Under the pieces are notes generated by a model. That model searched no databases, was not told where the DNA came from, and was given only the letters and a program-made list of their open reading frames with translations. This document shows positions 16,707-24,155 of a DNA stretch of 44,277 nucleotides, piece after piece. Numbering within the stretch: position 1 is the stretch's first letter; each line of letters opens with the position of its first letter. The translations under genes and the position numbers were made by a program. The stretch comes from Candidatus Woesearchaeota archaeon (lineage in GTDB: Archaea; Nanobdellota; Nanobdellia; Woesearchaeales; WJIZ01). The DNA is taken from positions 1 to 44,277 of the forward strand of contig JAGVYS010000006.1 in assembly GCA_018303125.1 (NCBI GenBank), written 5' to 3'.

Positions 16707-18134
16707 TTAAACCACCTTAAGCATTTTCTCCATCTTGAGCCTGCTTTCCTTAAGCTCTCCGTCAGGTGTTGAAAGCGCCACTACTCCACCGCCTGAACGG
16801 ATATATGATTTGCTGCCCTTTACATGCACTGACCTTATGGCTATTCCTGTATTGCAGTCGCCATTGAAGGAAAAATAGCCAATTATTCCGCCATAAAATC
16901 CCCTTCTTGATGTTTCATATTCCTCTATCATACGCATTGCCTCCTGCTTAGGGGCACCTGAAAGCGTTCCGGCCGGAAGCGTGATTAAGAGTGCATCAAA
17001 AGCATCTATGCCATTTCTTAGCTTGCCTTTTACGCCTGAAACAAGATGGTATAAGTTGGGATAAGCTTCCACTGTAAAAAGGTCGGATACAACAACTGAT
17101 TCAGGATATGAAAGCGCATAGATCTCGTTTCTTGCAAGGTCAACAAGCATGGAATGCTCCCTCCTCTCCTTATCATCAGTAAGCAAAAAAATCCTTGCTT
17201 GGGCGTCATCGAAAGGATTGCTGGATCTTTTTACAGTACCTGCAATCGGCCTAATCTCTATTTCGCCCTTCTCCACCTTTATGTGCAGTTCTGGAGAGGC
17301 ACCGTAAAATATCTCATTATTGCCGAGGTTAAAGAAGAAGGAATAAGGAGATGGATTAATTTCTCTAAGTTCATTGTATGAAACCATCGGGTCTTTTTTT
17401 AGCGGCACCTCAACCTGCCTGGAGAGCACGCACTGCATTGCCCTTCCTTTCCTTATGTCTTTTATTGCCTTGCTTACCTGCGAGCGATAATCCTCATCAC
17501 TTATGTCCTGACGGATTCTGCCTTTGCCTTTCCTGAAGACAAATCCTTTGCTGGCTTTTGCATCCCCTTCAAAGAAAACTATGTGCTTTGCCTCTTTTGT
17601 TATGTCATTAAAAACGTATAGCTCTGAGGGTATGAAAAAAATAAAATCATCCCCTTCATCATTCTTGTGCTTTTTACCTATGGAATAGTAATTGCGCGCA
17701 AAATCATATGCAGCAAGGCCATAAAGCCCATTATAGGGTGAGTCTGAGTGGAATTTTTTTATAAGGGAGCGGAAAATGAAGGAAACATTTCTGAGCCTTG
17801 TCCTCTCATTTTCCCTGATATTTTTGTTGCTTTCCCTCGGCACTTTTCCATTTATTGTGTTGCCTTTTCTGGTTACTTCAACAGCATACTGGAAATCATC
17901 ATCTGTAAGCCTGGCAAGTATCTTTTCTCCTGCCTTTGTCAATGCTGTTATTGTAAATCTCTCGTTTTTGCCGGATATCCTGACAGCGGGATTTGGAACT
18001 ATAATGCTCTCCTTCCCGTATCTCATGTTAAGGGATCTTGACTCCAAAAGAAGGCTGATATTCCTTCCGTTATCAGTAAGCTTCCTGTAAAGCTGGAAAT
18101 GGTCCTGGTATGGTATTTTTGACTCTTTTGCCAT
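16707..18134 (-). CDS. trpE: Anthranilate synthase component I
   Basis: It converts chorismate to anthranilate with TrpG. The N-terminal region has SLLLES (about 28-33), the LLES motif used in tryptophan feedback inhibition. The chorismate-binding domain has RPIAGTVKR, LPAGTLSGAPK and IRSGGGVV. The 475-residue length is typical. It opens the operon trpE-G-D-CF-B-A. The ATG is about 26 bases after a TATA box, so there is little room for a leader peptide attenuator, and inhibition by tryptophan is the visible control. Confidence 0.95.
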   Translation of the reverse strand: MAKESKIPYQDHFQLYRKLTDNGRNISLLLESRSLNMRYGKESIIVPNPAVRISGKNERFTITALTKAGEKILARLTDDDFQYAVEVTRKGNTINGKVPRESNKNIRENERTRLRNVSFIFRSLIKKFHSDSPYNGLYGLAAYDFARNYYSIGKKHKNDEGDDFIFFIPSELYVFNDITKEAKHIVFFEGDAKASKGFVFRKGKGRIRQDISDEDYRSQVSKAIKDIRKGRAMQCVLSRQVEVPLKKDPMVSYNELREINPSPYSFFFNLGNNEIFYGASPELHIKVEKGEIEIRPIAGTVKRSSNPFDDAQARIFLLTDDKERREHSMLVDLARNEIYALSYPESVVVSDLFTVEAYPNLYHLVSGVKGKLRNGIDAFDALLITLPAGTLSGAPKQEAMRMIEEYETSRRGFYGGIIGYFSFNGDCNTGIAIRSVHVKGSKSYIRSGGGVVALSTPDGELKESRLKMEKMLKVV

Positions 18135-18154
18135 AATACTGCCTATTGCCAGCG

Positions 18155-18164
18155 GTATATAAAG
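18155..18164 (-). promoter_or_regulatory. TATA box of the trp operon
   Basis: On the minus strand it reads TTTATATACC, centred about 26 bases before the trpE ATG, giving an almost leaderless mRNA. The 82-base gap to the divergent ACT gene is AT-rich, and I see no TGTACA-type TrpY site. Confidence 0.6.
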
Positions 18165-18216
18165 TATTGGTCATAAATAGAAATATTTATTAATTTAAGT
18201 CATATCTGTTATATAA

Positions 18217-18852
18217 ATGTCACAAATAGAACAAAATTTCAGGCTTTTCCTCTCCAGAAACCCTGAGATTGAAAAATGCTGCCAGAATGGACTAATCAAC
18301 AGAAGGTCGCTTGCACGGCGCATCATAGATGATGGAATAGCTAACAAGAACCAGCTTGACGCGGCAATAGCAATGCTCAGGAGGTTTGATTATGGAAAGG
18401 AGGAAAAAGGAAGTGAGGGAATTTTCAAGAATGTTAAGGTCACGATAAAGAACAACATTCTAATTGCAAGCTTTGAAAAGAGCAAGGAGATTGTAAGGAA
18501 AGCACCACAGATAATGGCGCACATAAACTATGACAGGGGAGATACTCTGAAAGTTGTTGTCGGGTCAACGCAGCTGAAAGTTTTCATTGACGCAGAAAAG
18601 CAGAAAATAATGGATGAGCTTTTTTCAGGCTATAAAGTTTTGCACAGGGACAAGAACATCAGCGAGATAAGCATGCAGTTCCCAGACATATCAATAAAAA
18701 CCAAGGGGATAATATCCGTAATAACGAGGGAGCTGCTTGTACATGGCGTAAACATAACAGAACTGCTTACCGCAAGCCCTGAGCTGCTCGTTTATGTGAA
18801 TGAGGAATATGTCCTAAAATCATATGAGATAATCAATGCATTGAGGAATTAA
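18217..18852 (+). CDS. ACT-domain regulatory-type protein
   Basis: This 211-residue protein has an N-terminal helical or winged-helix-like part (about 1-70, RRSLARRIIDDG...NQLDAAIAMLRRF). The C-terminal half resembles an ACT domain, with ISVITRELLVHGVNITEL followed by LLVYVNEEYVLKSYEIINALR. ACT domains usually bind amino acids. No catalytic domain is seen. It is divergent from trpE with 82 bases between them, so it could respond to an amino acid and act on this region; that is inference from position. Its 3' end overlaps the convergent gene by 20 bases. Confidence 0.6.
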   Translation: MSQIEQNFRLFLSRNPEIEKCCQNGLINRRSLARRIIDDGIANKNQLDAAIAMLRRFDYGKEEKGSEGIFKNVKVTIKNNILIASFEKSKEIVRKAPQIMAHINYDRGDTLKVVVGSTQLKVFIDAEKQKIMDELFSGYKVLHRDKNISEISMQFPDISIKTKGIISVITRELLVHGVNITELLTASPELLVYVNEEYVLKSYEIINALRN

Positions 18853-19294
18853 AGATATTCCTTACTACTTCCATGGCATTCTCCCTTTTTTTAGGAAATG
18901 ATGCTATTGATATTCTCAGATGATAGCAGTCGCCTTTGTCCTCAAGTGAAAAAATATTATTTTTTGCAAGATTGTGTTTATCAAATCTAAGGAAGAAATC
19001 GTTCCTTCTGTCAAGCCTTGATTCTATCTGCTCAAAAATTGTGTCCTTCTGCTCGCTGCCAATTTTAGAGCAGAGATGAGAGAGCATCTTGTTTATATGC
19101 GATGATTTTTCGAGAATTATGCGGAGGATTGTTATCTTTTTCTCTTCCCGGCTTCCGGCTATACCCCTTTCTATTGCTATTTTCTCATCTGCAAGGGAAT
19201 ATGGGAAGAATCTCCTGAGGCCAGATACTATTTCATTTTCGTTGTCTTCTGGCTTTGAGTATACTGTTAGGTCAAGCCTGTGCGCATATTTCAT
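18833..19294 (-). CDS. DUF54/COG1325-like RNA-binding protein
   Basis: This 153-residue protein resembles the archaeal family described as exosome-associated, with an L5/dsRBD-like fold. Features are an N-terminal LDLTVYSKPEDNENEI, the FFP segment, the central ERGIAGSREEKKITILRI and the final LRISIASFPKKRENAMEVVRNIF. It is distinct from catalytic exosome subunits. It is convergent with the ACT gene and starts about 27 bases after an AT-rich TATA-like AAATAAATAC. Confidence in the family is moderate; the cellular role is unproven. Confidence 0.65.
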   Translation of the reverse strand: MKYAHRLDLTVYSKPEDNENEIVSGLRRFFPYSLADEKIAIERGIAGSREEKKITILRIILEKSSHINKMLSHLCSKIGSEQKDTIFEQIESRLDRRNDFFLRFDKHNLAKNNIFSLEDKGDCYHLRISIASFPKKRENAMEVVRNIFNSSMH

Positions 19295-19368
19295 AGAAGC
19301 TGCAACTCAATCAAAGTATTTATTTCCTACCCCAAAAGTTATATAAAAGTGCCAAAGACAGAACAACC

Positions 19369-20247
19369 ATGAAGCATACAGTCAGGATAACCGTAATACT
19401 CCTTGCTGTTTTTATGGCCAGCCAAGTTATGGGCTTGCTAATAATAGACAGGTATATAGACCATGCTGCCCTGAGTGATACTGGGGAAGTTGAGTTCAGT
19501 GAGCTACCATATGGAATAGAGAGGCCGCCTGTAGAAGAGAGATACTCTTCTGTCTATATAGTATCGGCGGTCCTAATAGGCACGCTCCTGCTGCTCATGA
19601 TAATAAAGTGGAGAAAGGTGCTCCTGTGGAAGATATGGTATTTTCTGAGCGTCTTTATAACACTTGGAGTTGCCTTTGCTGCTTTTCTCGACAGCAGGAT
19701 TGCACTTGCACTTGCTGCCATATTCGGGTATATCAAAGTATTTAGGCCTAATGTTGCCATACATAACCTGACAGAGATTTTTGTATACGGTGGCCTGGCA
19801 GCCATATTTGTACCAATAATGAATCCGATGTCTGCAATTGTGTTACTTTTCCTAATATCTATTTATGACATCTATGCTGTTTGGAAAAGCAAGCATATGA
19901 TAAAACTTGCAGAATTCACTTCAGAGTCAAACGTCTTTGCAGGCATATCCATACCATACGGAAAAAAGACGCTGAAAATAGGTAAAATAGCAAAGAATAA
20001 GGGCAGGAATGCCCTCTTGGGCGGAGGAGACATCGGCTTTCCATTGCTCTTTACAGGAGTTATAATGAAGGAGATTATGAAATCTTCCCCTCAATTTGGC
20101 TTTCTAACTGCCCTAATAATACCTGTATTTTGCTGCCTATCATTGGCTGCATTGTTTTACTTCGGTGAGAAAAACAAATTTTATCCTGCCATGCCGTTCA
20201 TATCAGCAGGATGCCTTGCTGGATATATGGTAATATCATTTATTTAA
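19369..20247 (+). CDS. Presenilin/signal-peptide-peptidase-like aspartyl protease
   Basis: This 292-residue multi-pass membrane protein has the A22 hallmarks: SIYDIYAVW with Asp167, GGGDIGFP with Asp221 (the GxGD motif), and PAMPF (about 273-277) in place of PAL. About nine hydrophobic segments are visible. It should cleave proteins within the membrane, for example signal-peptide remnants. It starts about 27 bases after GTTATATAAAA, a leaderless arrangement. The end overlaps the convergent MBL gene by 8 bases. Confidence 0.9.
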   Translation: MKHTVRITVILLAVFMASQVMGLLIIDRYIDHAALSDTGEVEFSELPYGIERPPVEERYSSVYIVSAVLIGTLLLLMIIKWRKVLLWKIWYFLSVFITLGVAFAAFLDSRIALALAAIFGYIKVFRPNVAIHNLTEIFVYGGLAAIFVPIMNPMSAIVLLFLISIYDIYAVWKSKHMIKLAEFTSESNVFAGISIPYGKKTLKIGKIAKNKGRNALLGGGDIGFPLLFTGVIMKEIMKSSPQFGFLTALIIPVFCCLSLAALFYFGEKNKFYPAMPFISAGCLAGYMVISFI

Positions 20248-21052
20248 ATTTCTGGAGCGTCTTTTGGCCAGATAAAGAATAAGAAGTAGGATTTATGGCC
20301 ATGCCATCCCTTGCTGCAATTGCCTGCACTTTTGTCTGCCTCTGAATTTCCCTGACTTCGTACATAGGATCTTCCTTCACCATCTCCTGCCCGAAATGAG
20401 TTATTATTGCAAGATTTGGCTTTACGCTATCTATGATTTTTGTTGCGTCTTCCATGCATAGGTTTGACTCTGTTCTTTTCCTGGAGGGAACATTAAGTAC
20501 GAGTATGTTAGAATCCTTATACTGCTCAACTATGTCCTCAGAGTAAACAGTATCTCCGCTGTACGTAAGTGTGAACTCAGGAGCAAAAAACTTGAAGCCA
20601 AGGCTGTTTGGCTCTGAATGCCTGGCTGTTATGGCCCTTATTTCAACGTCATTTACCCCAATTCTTTGCTGGCGGTCGACAACTATGAATCTCTCCAAGA
20701 GGCCCCTGAAATAAGGAGAAACAACAGGAGAATAGTCGTCTGTTCCCATGATTGATGTCTTGTTGGCTATCATTACGCCCTTCTTATCAAGGCCTGAATA
20801 CGACATGGCATCAATAACTGCGTTTGCATCATTTGAATGGTTGAGGTGCGCATGTGATACGAGAATTGCTGTTGTGGCCCTTACATTAACTCCGTATTCC
20901 CCTGCCTTTGAAAGTGCGCCTATTCCCGGGTCAACATGAAATTGGTTATCTCCTGACTGGAGTATAAATCCACCGGAAGACAACTTGCCTTTCCCGACAA
21001 CGGAAGGCCCTGTACCTGTACCTAAGAAAATTATGGATGAAACTATTTTAAT
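20240..21052 (-). CDS. MBL-fold metal-dependent hydrolase, probable non-ATG start
   Basis: The frame encodes a metallo-beta-lactamase-fold protein. The track begins at a TTG (20983), but the frame is open upstream and encodes the conserved first strand, IIFLGTGTGP, so the protein should start near ATT 21052 or ATA 21046. A TATA-like element at about 21077-21086 sits 27-29 bases before this point. The metal motif is SHAHLNHSND, with Asn where HxHxDH normally has Asp. LTYSGD and ITHFGQE supply later ligands. Substrate is unknown. It is divergent from the SRP RNA. Confidence 0.75.
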   Translation of the reverse strand: MKIVSSIIFLGTGTGPSVVGKGKLSSGGFILQSGDNQFHVDPGIGALSKAGEYGVNVRATTAILVSHAHLNHSNDANAVIDAMSYSGLDKKGVMIANKTSIMGTDDYSPVVSPYFRGLLERFIVVDRQQRIGVNDVEIRAITARHSEPNSLGFKFFAPEFTLTYSGDTVYSEDIVEQYKDSNILVLNVPSRKRTESNLCMEDATKIIDSVKPNLAIITHFGQEMVKEDPMYEVREIQRQTKVQAIAARDGMAINPTSYSLSGQKTLQKFK

Positions 21053-21095
21053 CCCCCACTTGTGGAAGCTGCCGAATTAATAAATTTTTCGTTAG

Positions 21096-21104
21096 ATTTA
21101 AAAT
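21096..21104 (+). promoter_or_regulatory. TATA box of the SRP RNA gene
   Basis: ATTTAAAAT is centred about 23-25 bases before the first paired bases of the SRP RNA. Confidence 0.55.
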
Positions 21105-21120
21105 GGATAGTAAATTCTAG

Positions 21121-21425
21121 GCATATGCAGGCTAGGCCGGTGCATCAGTCCTGCATTGTCACCGCAAACGGACTTCATGGCGGGGCCGAAGCCCTAGGAG
21201 AGGCATATCTACAAGGACCAGTCCCTTTCCGGACAATGATATTCTGTCCTTTGGGACTAGTGCTTCAGCGAATCAGGTCAGGTCAGGAATGAAATAAGTG
21301 AAGAACTTACATTAGGCAGCCTTAAGCTTTAGCATTGGTGCTCAGAGGGTAGCGGAATTAAGGAAGGAGAGGGATTAAAGCTGGAACTCTACGATGTGTC
21401 CATTTTAGGGCCTGCCTGCTTCTTC
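21121..21425 (+). ncRNA. ffs: Archaeal signal recognition particle (7S) RNA
   Basis: The 5' Alu domain has GCTAGGCCGG and GGGGCCGAAGCCC, both diagnostic of archaeal 7S RNA. Terminal pairing joins GCAGG-CT-AGGCC (21127-21138) to GGCCT-G-CCTGC (21409-21419). The S domain holds GGTCAGGTCAGGAATGAA, which aligns with the SRP54-binding helix 8 consensus around GGTCAGGTC and GGAA. The length of about 300 is typical. Exact ends are approximate. The 76-residue ORF in the track here is an artefact. Confidence 0.9.
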
Positions 21426-21462
21426 CAAAAATTTTTATAGTCCTATCTGGAATAAACAATGT

Positions 21463-21882
21463 ATGTCGTCTGAAAAGGTTTTTCTGGCAGTAATGCTTGC
21501 AGGCATCGTCTCGCAGATAATAAAGGTATCACTTAGCACTTTTAAGGACCGAAAAATCCCTCACATACATGACCTTCTTGTGACAGGCGGAATGCCAAGC
21601 ACGCACTCTGCATTTGTAAGCTCCATGCTGCTTATAATCCTCCTTGAGGAGGCCGTGACTAGCGTATCTGTTATTGCCCTTGTCCTTTTCATCATTGTAA
21701 TAACTGACTCAATAGGAGTAAGAAGAACAGCAGGAGAAGATGCAAAAGCCCTAAACAAAATAATAAGGCTTGAAAAATTAAAGATACATAAGGTGCACTA
21801 TGCGCTTGGCCACAGGCCGATTGAAGTACTAAGCGGGGTAATGCTTGGGTTTACTGTGGCACTGGCAGTATGGCTTATCTGA
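21463..21882 (+). CDS. DUF212/divergent PAP2-family membrane phosphatase-like protein
   Basis: This 139-residue protein has about four membrane segments and the family motifs GGMPSTHSAF, DSIGVRRTAGE and GHRPIEV. These resemble the three phosphatase motifs of acid phosphatase/VanZ-related PAP2 proteins. The substrate is unknown; a lipid phosphate is possible, which is interesting given the acyltransferases 10 kb away. A TATA-like ATTTTTATAG lies about 27 bases upstream of the ATG. Its end overlaps ilvE by 8 bases. Confidence 0.82.
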   Translation: MSSEKVFLAVMLAGIVSQIIKVSLSTFKDRKIPHIHDLLVTGGMPSTHSAFVSSMLLIILLEEAVTSVSVIALVLFIIVITDSIGVRRTAGEDAKALNKIIRLEKLKIHKVHYALGHRPIEVLSGVMLGFTVALAVWLI

Positions 21883-22777
21883 CATATGTAAGCCAGCTTT
21901 CATATTCCTTATTCTTCCCACTAACCGAATCTAAGAATATAACCCTGATTTTCTTGGTTATTTTGCCTATGCTACCATTGCCTATTACAGTGCTGTCAAT
22001 TTTCTTTATTGCTGTAATCTCGGCAGCAGTGCCTGTAAAGAAAGCCTCGTCGCTTTGCTTTAACTCTTTCGGGCTTATGTCCTTTTCAATTGTCTTTATT
22101 CCCTCTTTCGCTGCAATACGCATGACAGAATCCCTTGTTATGCCTGAAAGTATGTTGCCTAGCTTGGGAGTGTAAAGAACTTCATTCTTGACGAAGAATA
22201 TGTTTTCTCCAGGACCCTCTGCACACATGCCATTATAATCCAGGAGCAATGCCTCCTGAAATCCATTTGCCTTGGCCTCGCAAGATGCAAATATGCTGTT
22301 AACATAATGGCCGCATATCTTTGAGCCTGCATCAGTTGACTTTGGATGGAGCCTTATGAAAGAAGATGTCATGACGCTTACTGCTTCTGCGCCAAGATAA
22401 GAGCCCCATGGCCATACAGCTATTGATGCGTTAACAGGAGCTCCCGTAGGGTCAAGCCCCATTTTCCCGTATCCATAGTATAATATTGGCCTTATGTAAC
22501 CTGAGTGTATGCTGTTTTTCCTTACTGTTTCTACTATTGCATTGCTGAAATCCGCTTTCTTGAAAGGGACTTTCATAAATGTCTTTCCTGCGCCGTCAAA
22601 CAGCCTGTTAACATGGTCGGTTAGCCTGAATATAGCAGGGCCTTTTGCTGTCTCATAAAACCTTATACCTTCAAATACCCCCATACCGTAGTGCAGAGTA
22701 TGTGTGAGGATGTGTACCTTAGCATCATCCCATGCTACAAATTTCCCGTCCATCCAAATGTATTTTGTTGTCTCCAT
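21875..22777 (-). CDS. ilvE: Branched-chain amino acid aminotransferase
   Basis: This is a PLP fold-type IV aminotransferase of 300 residues. The Schiff-base lysine is Lys153 in GSKICGHYVNS. Other class motifs are HYGMGVFEGIR, EALLLDYNG and AEGPGENIFFV, and the cofactor phosphate loop is near SGITRDSV. It performs the last step of Val/Ile/Leu synthesis, which fits ilvC and a leuB homologue elsewhere in the window. The ATG lies about 27 bases after CTTTTTAAAT. D-amino-acid or ADC-lyase relatives share the fold, but these motifs favour IlvE. Confidence 0.92.
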   Translation of the reverse strand: METTKYIWMDGKFVAWDDAKVHILTHTLHYGMGVFEGIRFYETAKGPAIFRLTDHVNRLFDGAGKTFMKVPFKKADFSNAIVETVRKNSIHSGYIRPILYYGYGKMGLDPTGAPVNASIAVWPWGSYLGAEAVSVMTSSFIRLHPKSTDAGSKICGHYVNSIFASCEAKANGFQEALLLDYNGMCAEGPGENIFFVKNEVLYTPKLGNILSGITRDSVMRIAAKEGIKTIEKDISPKELKQSDEAFFTGTAAEITAIKKIDSTVIGNGSIGKITKKIRVIFLDSVSGKNKEYESWLTYVR

Positions 22778-22823
22778 CTATATCGACGAATTTATTGCAG
22801 ATTTAAAAAGTTTTGTATCTAAT

Positions 22824-23690
22824 TCAGGAGAGAAAAAGAATAAGAATCGGTATAATCACCATACCAAGAACAGTGCTTATTAGAACAGTGGAAGCAGCCA
22901 AATCCGCATCCTTTTTGTATTTCTGCGTAAGGACCATTGACATGACAGCAGATGGCATTGATGCCTGAAGAAGGATAACTGACTTCTCTGTGCCTGTTAA
23001 ACCAAGCATATTTGTTATGACAAAAGCCAGAAAAAAGCCTGCAAATATTTTGAAAAAAGAGGCGAGAGATGGCAGAGCGTATGAATCTATCCTGAGCCTT
23101 GAGAGCACTATGCCAAGAACTATCAAAGCAGCAGGTATGGTTATGCTGCCTAGCATTTCTGCTGCTTTCAGCATTGGCTCTGGTATAATAATGCCTGTAA
23201 TATTTACAAGCAAGCCGAGAAAAATTGCGTATATATAGGGCATCCTGAACATCTCTGTGAGGTTGTTTTTGTGATGCACAATATACACTCCAAGGCTGAA
23301 GAGGAACAAAGAGCCGATAACATCGTATGCAATAGCCATCGATAATCCTTCGCTGCCGAAGGCAAATAGCGCCAAAGGATATCCGAGATAGCCTGTATTG
23401 CCTATTGTTGCAGGAAGCGTCATTCCTTTGTTATTCCTGAACATAAAATAGGCTATGCTGCCCTGAACTGCTATTATGGCAATAGCTGCAAGAGCCACTG
23501 AAGAAAATGCAGAGAGGTCTATGTCTGAGCTTGCAAGGGAATTAAAAATAAGGGCAGGTGCAGTAAAATAAACGATGAAATCAATTATGCTCTTTATATC
23601 ATCCTTTCTCCTGAGCCCTATGACCCAGCCAAGGAAGATAAGAAGGAAAACAGGGACTATTGTGCCAACAACAAGTGGAATAGATGCCAT
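22824..23690 (-). CDS. AEC-family (auxin efflux carrier-like) transporter
   Basis: The protein has about ten membrane segments in two repeats, starting MASIPLVVGTIVPVFLLIFLG and including the conserved asparagine-rich NTGYLGYPLALF. AEC carriers in microbes export or import small organic acids such as malate or malonate. I chose ATG 23690 (288 residues), about 27 bases after TATTTATTAT. The track start at 23747 overlaps the cupin by 4 bases but adds 19 residues encoded by the AT-rich promoter. If 23747 is right, the two genes are translationally coupled. Confidence 0.85.
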   Translation of the reverse strand: MASIPLVVGTIVPVFLLIFLGWVIGLRRKDDIKSIIDFIVYFTAPALIFNSLASSDIDLSAFSSVALAAIAIIAVQGSIAYFMFRNNKGMTLPATIGNTGYLGYPLALFAFGSEGLSMAIAYDVIGSLFLFSLGVYIVHHKNNLTEMFRMPYIYAIFLGLLVNITGIIIPEPMLKAAEMLGSITIPAALIVLGIVLSRLRIDSYALPSLASFFKIFAGFFLAFVITNMLGLTGTEKSVILLQASMPSAVMSMVLTQKYKKDADLAASTVLISTVLGMVIIPILILFLS

Positions 23691-23743
23691 GCTTACTGTA
23701 TTTTTATAACGATAATAAATAGTTATCCAAAGCTTAATTATTC

Positions 23744-24073
23744 TCAATCGCCTTTAGGGTTTACATTAAAAGGCTCGAACAACAAAACATACGATGGCTT
23801 GATGCTTCTTGGGCAGTGCTCCGTGCCCTTTGGAACAATATGCATCTGCCCTTCCTTTACTCTTGCATTTTTCCTGCCTTTGTACTGTATTTCTATTTCA
23901 CCGATGTAAACAAAGAACAGCTCATCATCATTAGCATGTTTGTGCCAGTGGTATTCACCATCAAAAAGAGCCATTCTGACAACATAGTCATTTATCCTGC
24001 TGACATCAATCGGAGAATAAGGCTTTCCACCAAACTCCTTAATTTTCTGCTTTAAGTCAATTACAGTGTGCAT
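23744..24073 (-). CDS. Cupin-domain protein
   Basis: This 109-residue single cupin has the first metal motif as HWHKHANDDELFFV-x-G and the second as VPKGTEHCPRS, so three histidines and a glutamate could bind a metal. Proteins of this size may be isomerases, dioxygenases or sensors, and I cannot say which. It lies immediately upstream of the AEC transporter and may share its transcript. Confidence 0.82.
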   Translation of the reverse strand: MHTVIDLKQKIKEFGGKPYSPIDVSRINDYVVRMALFDGEYHWHKHANDDELFFVYIGEIEIQYKGRKNARVKEGQMHIVPKGTEHCPRSIKPSYVLLFEPFNVNPKGD

Positions 24074-24124
24074 GATATTATGCGGGTTGACTACTATAAA
24101 AGTATTTCTTTAGCAATAGACATA

Positions 24125-24132
24125 TTTTTATA
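24125..24132 (+). promoter_or_regulatory. TATA box that fixes the lipoprotein start
   Basis: TTTTTATA is centred about 27 bases before ATG 24156. The track's TTG start at 24141 would lie only about 12 bases from the TATA box, so it should be rejected. Confidence 0.55.
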
Positions 24133-24155
24133 GCTGTGGATTGGCGTATAGATTA

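Noticed and set aside
21062-21292. 76-residue plus-strand ORF
   Set aside because: It lies inside the SRP RNA, whose conserved motifs and terminal pairing explain the sequence. The translation resembles no protein.
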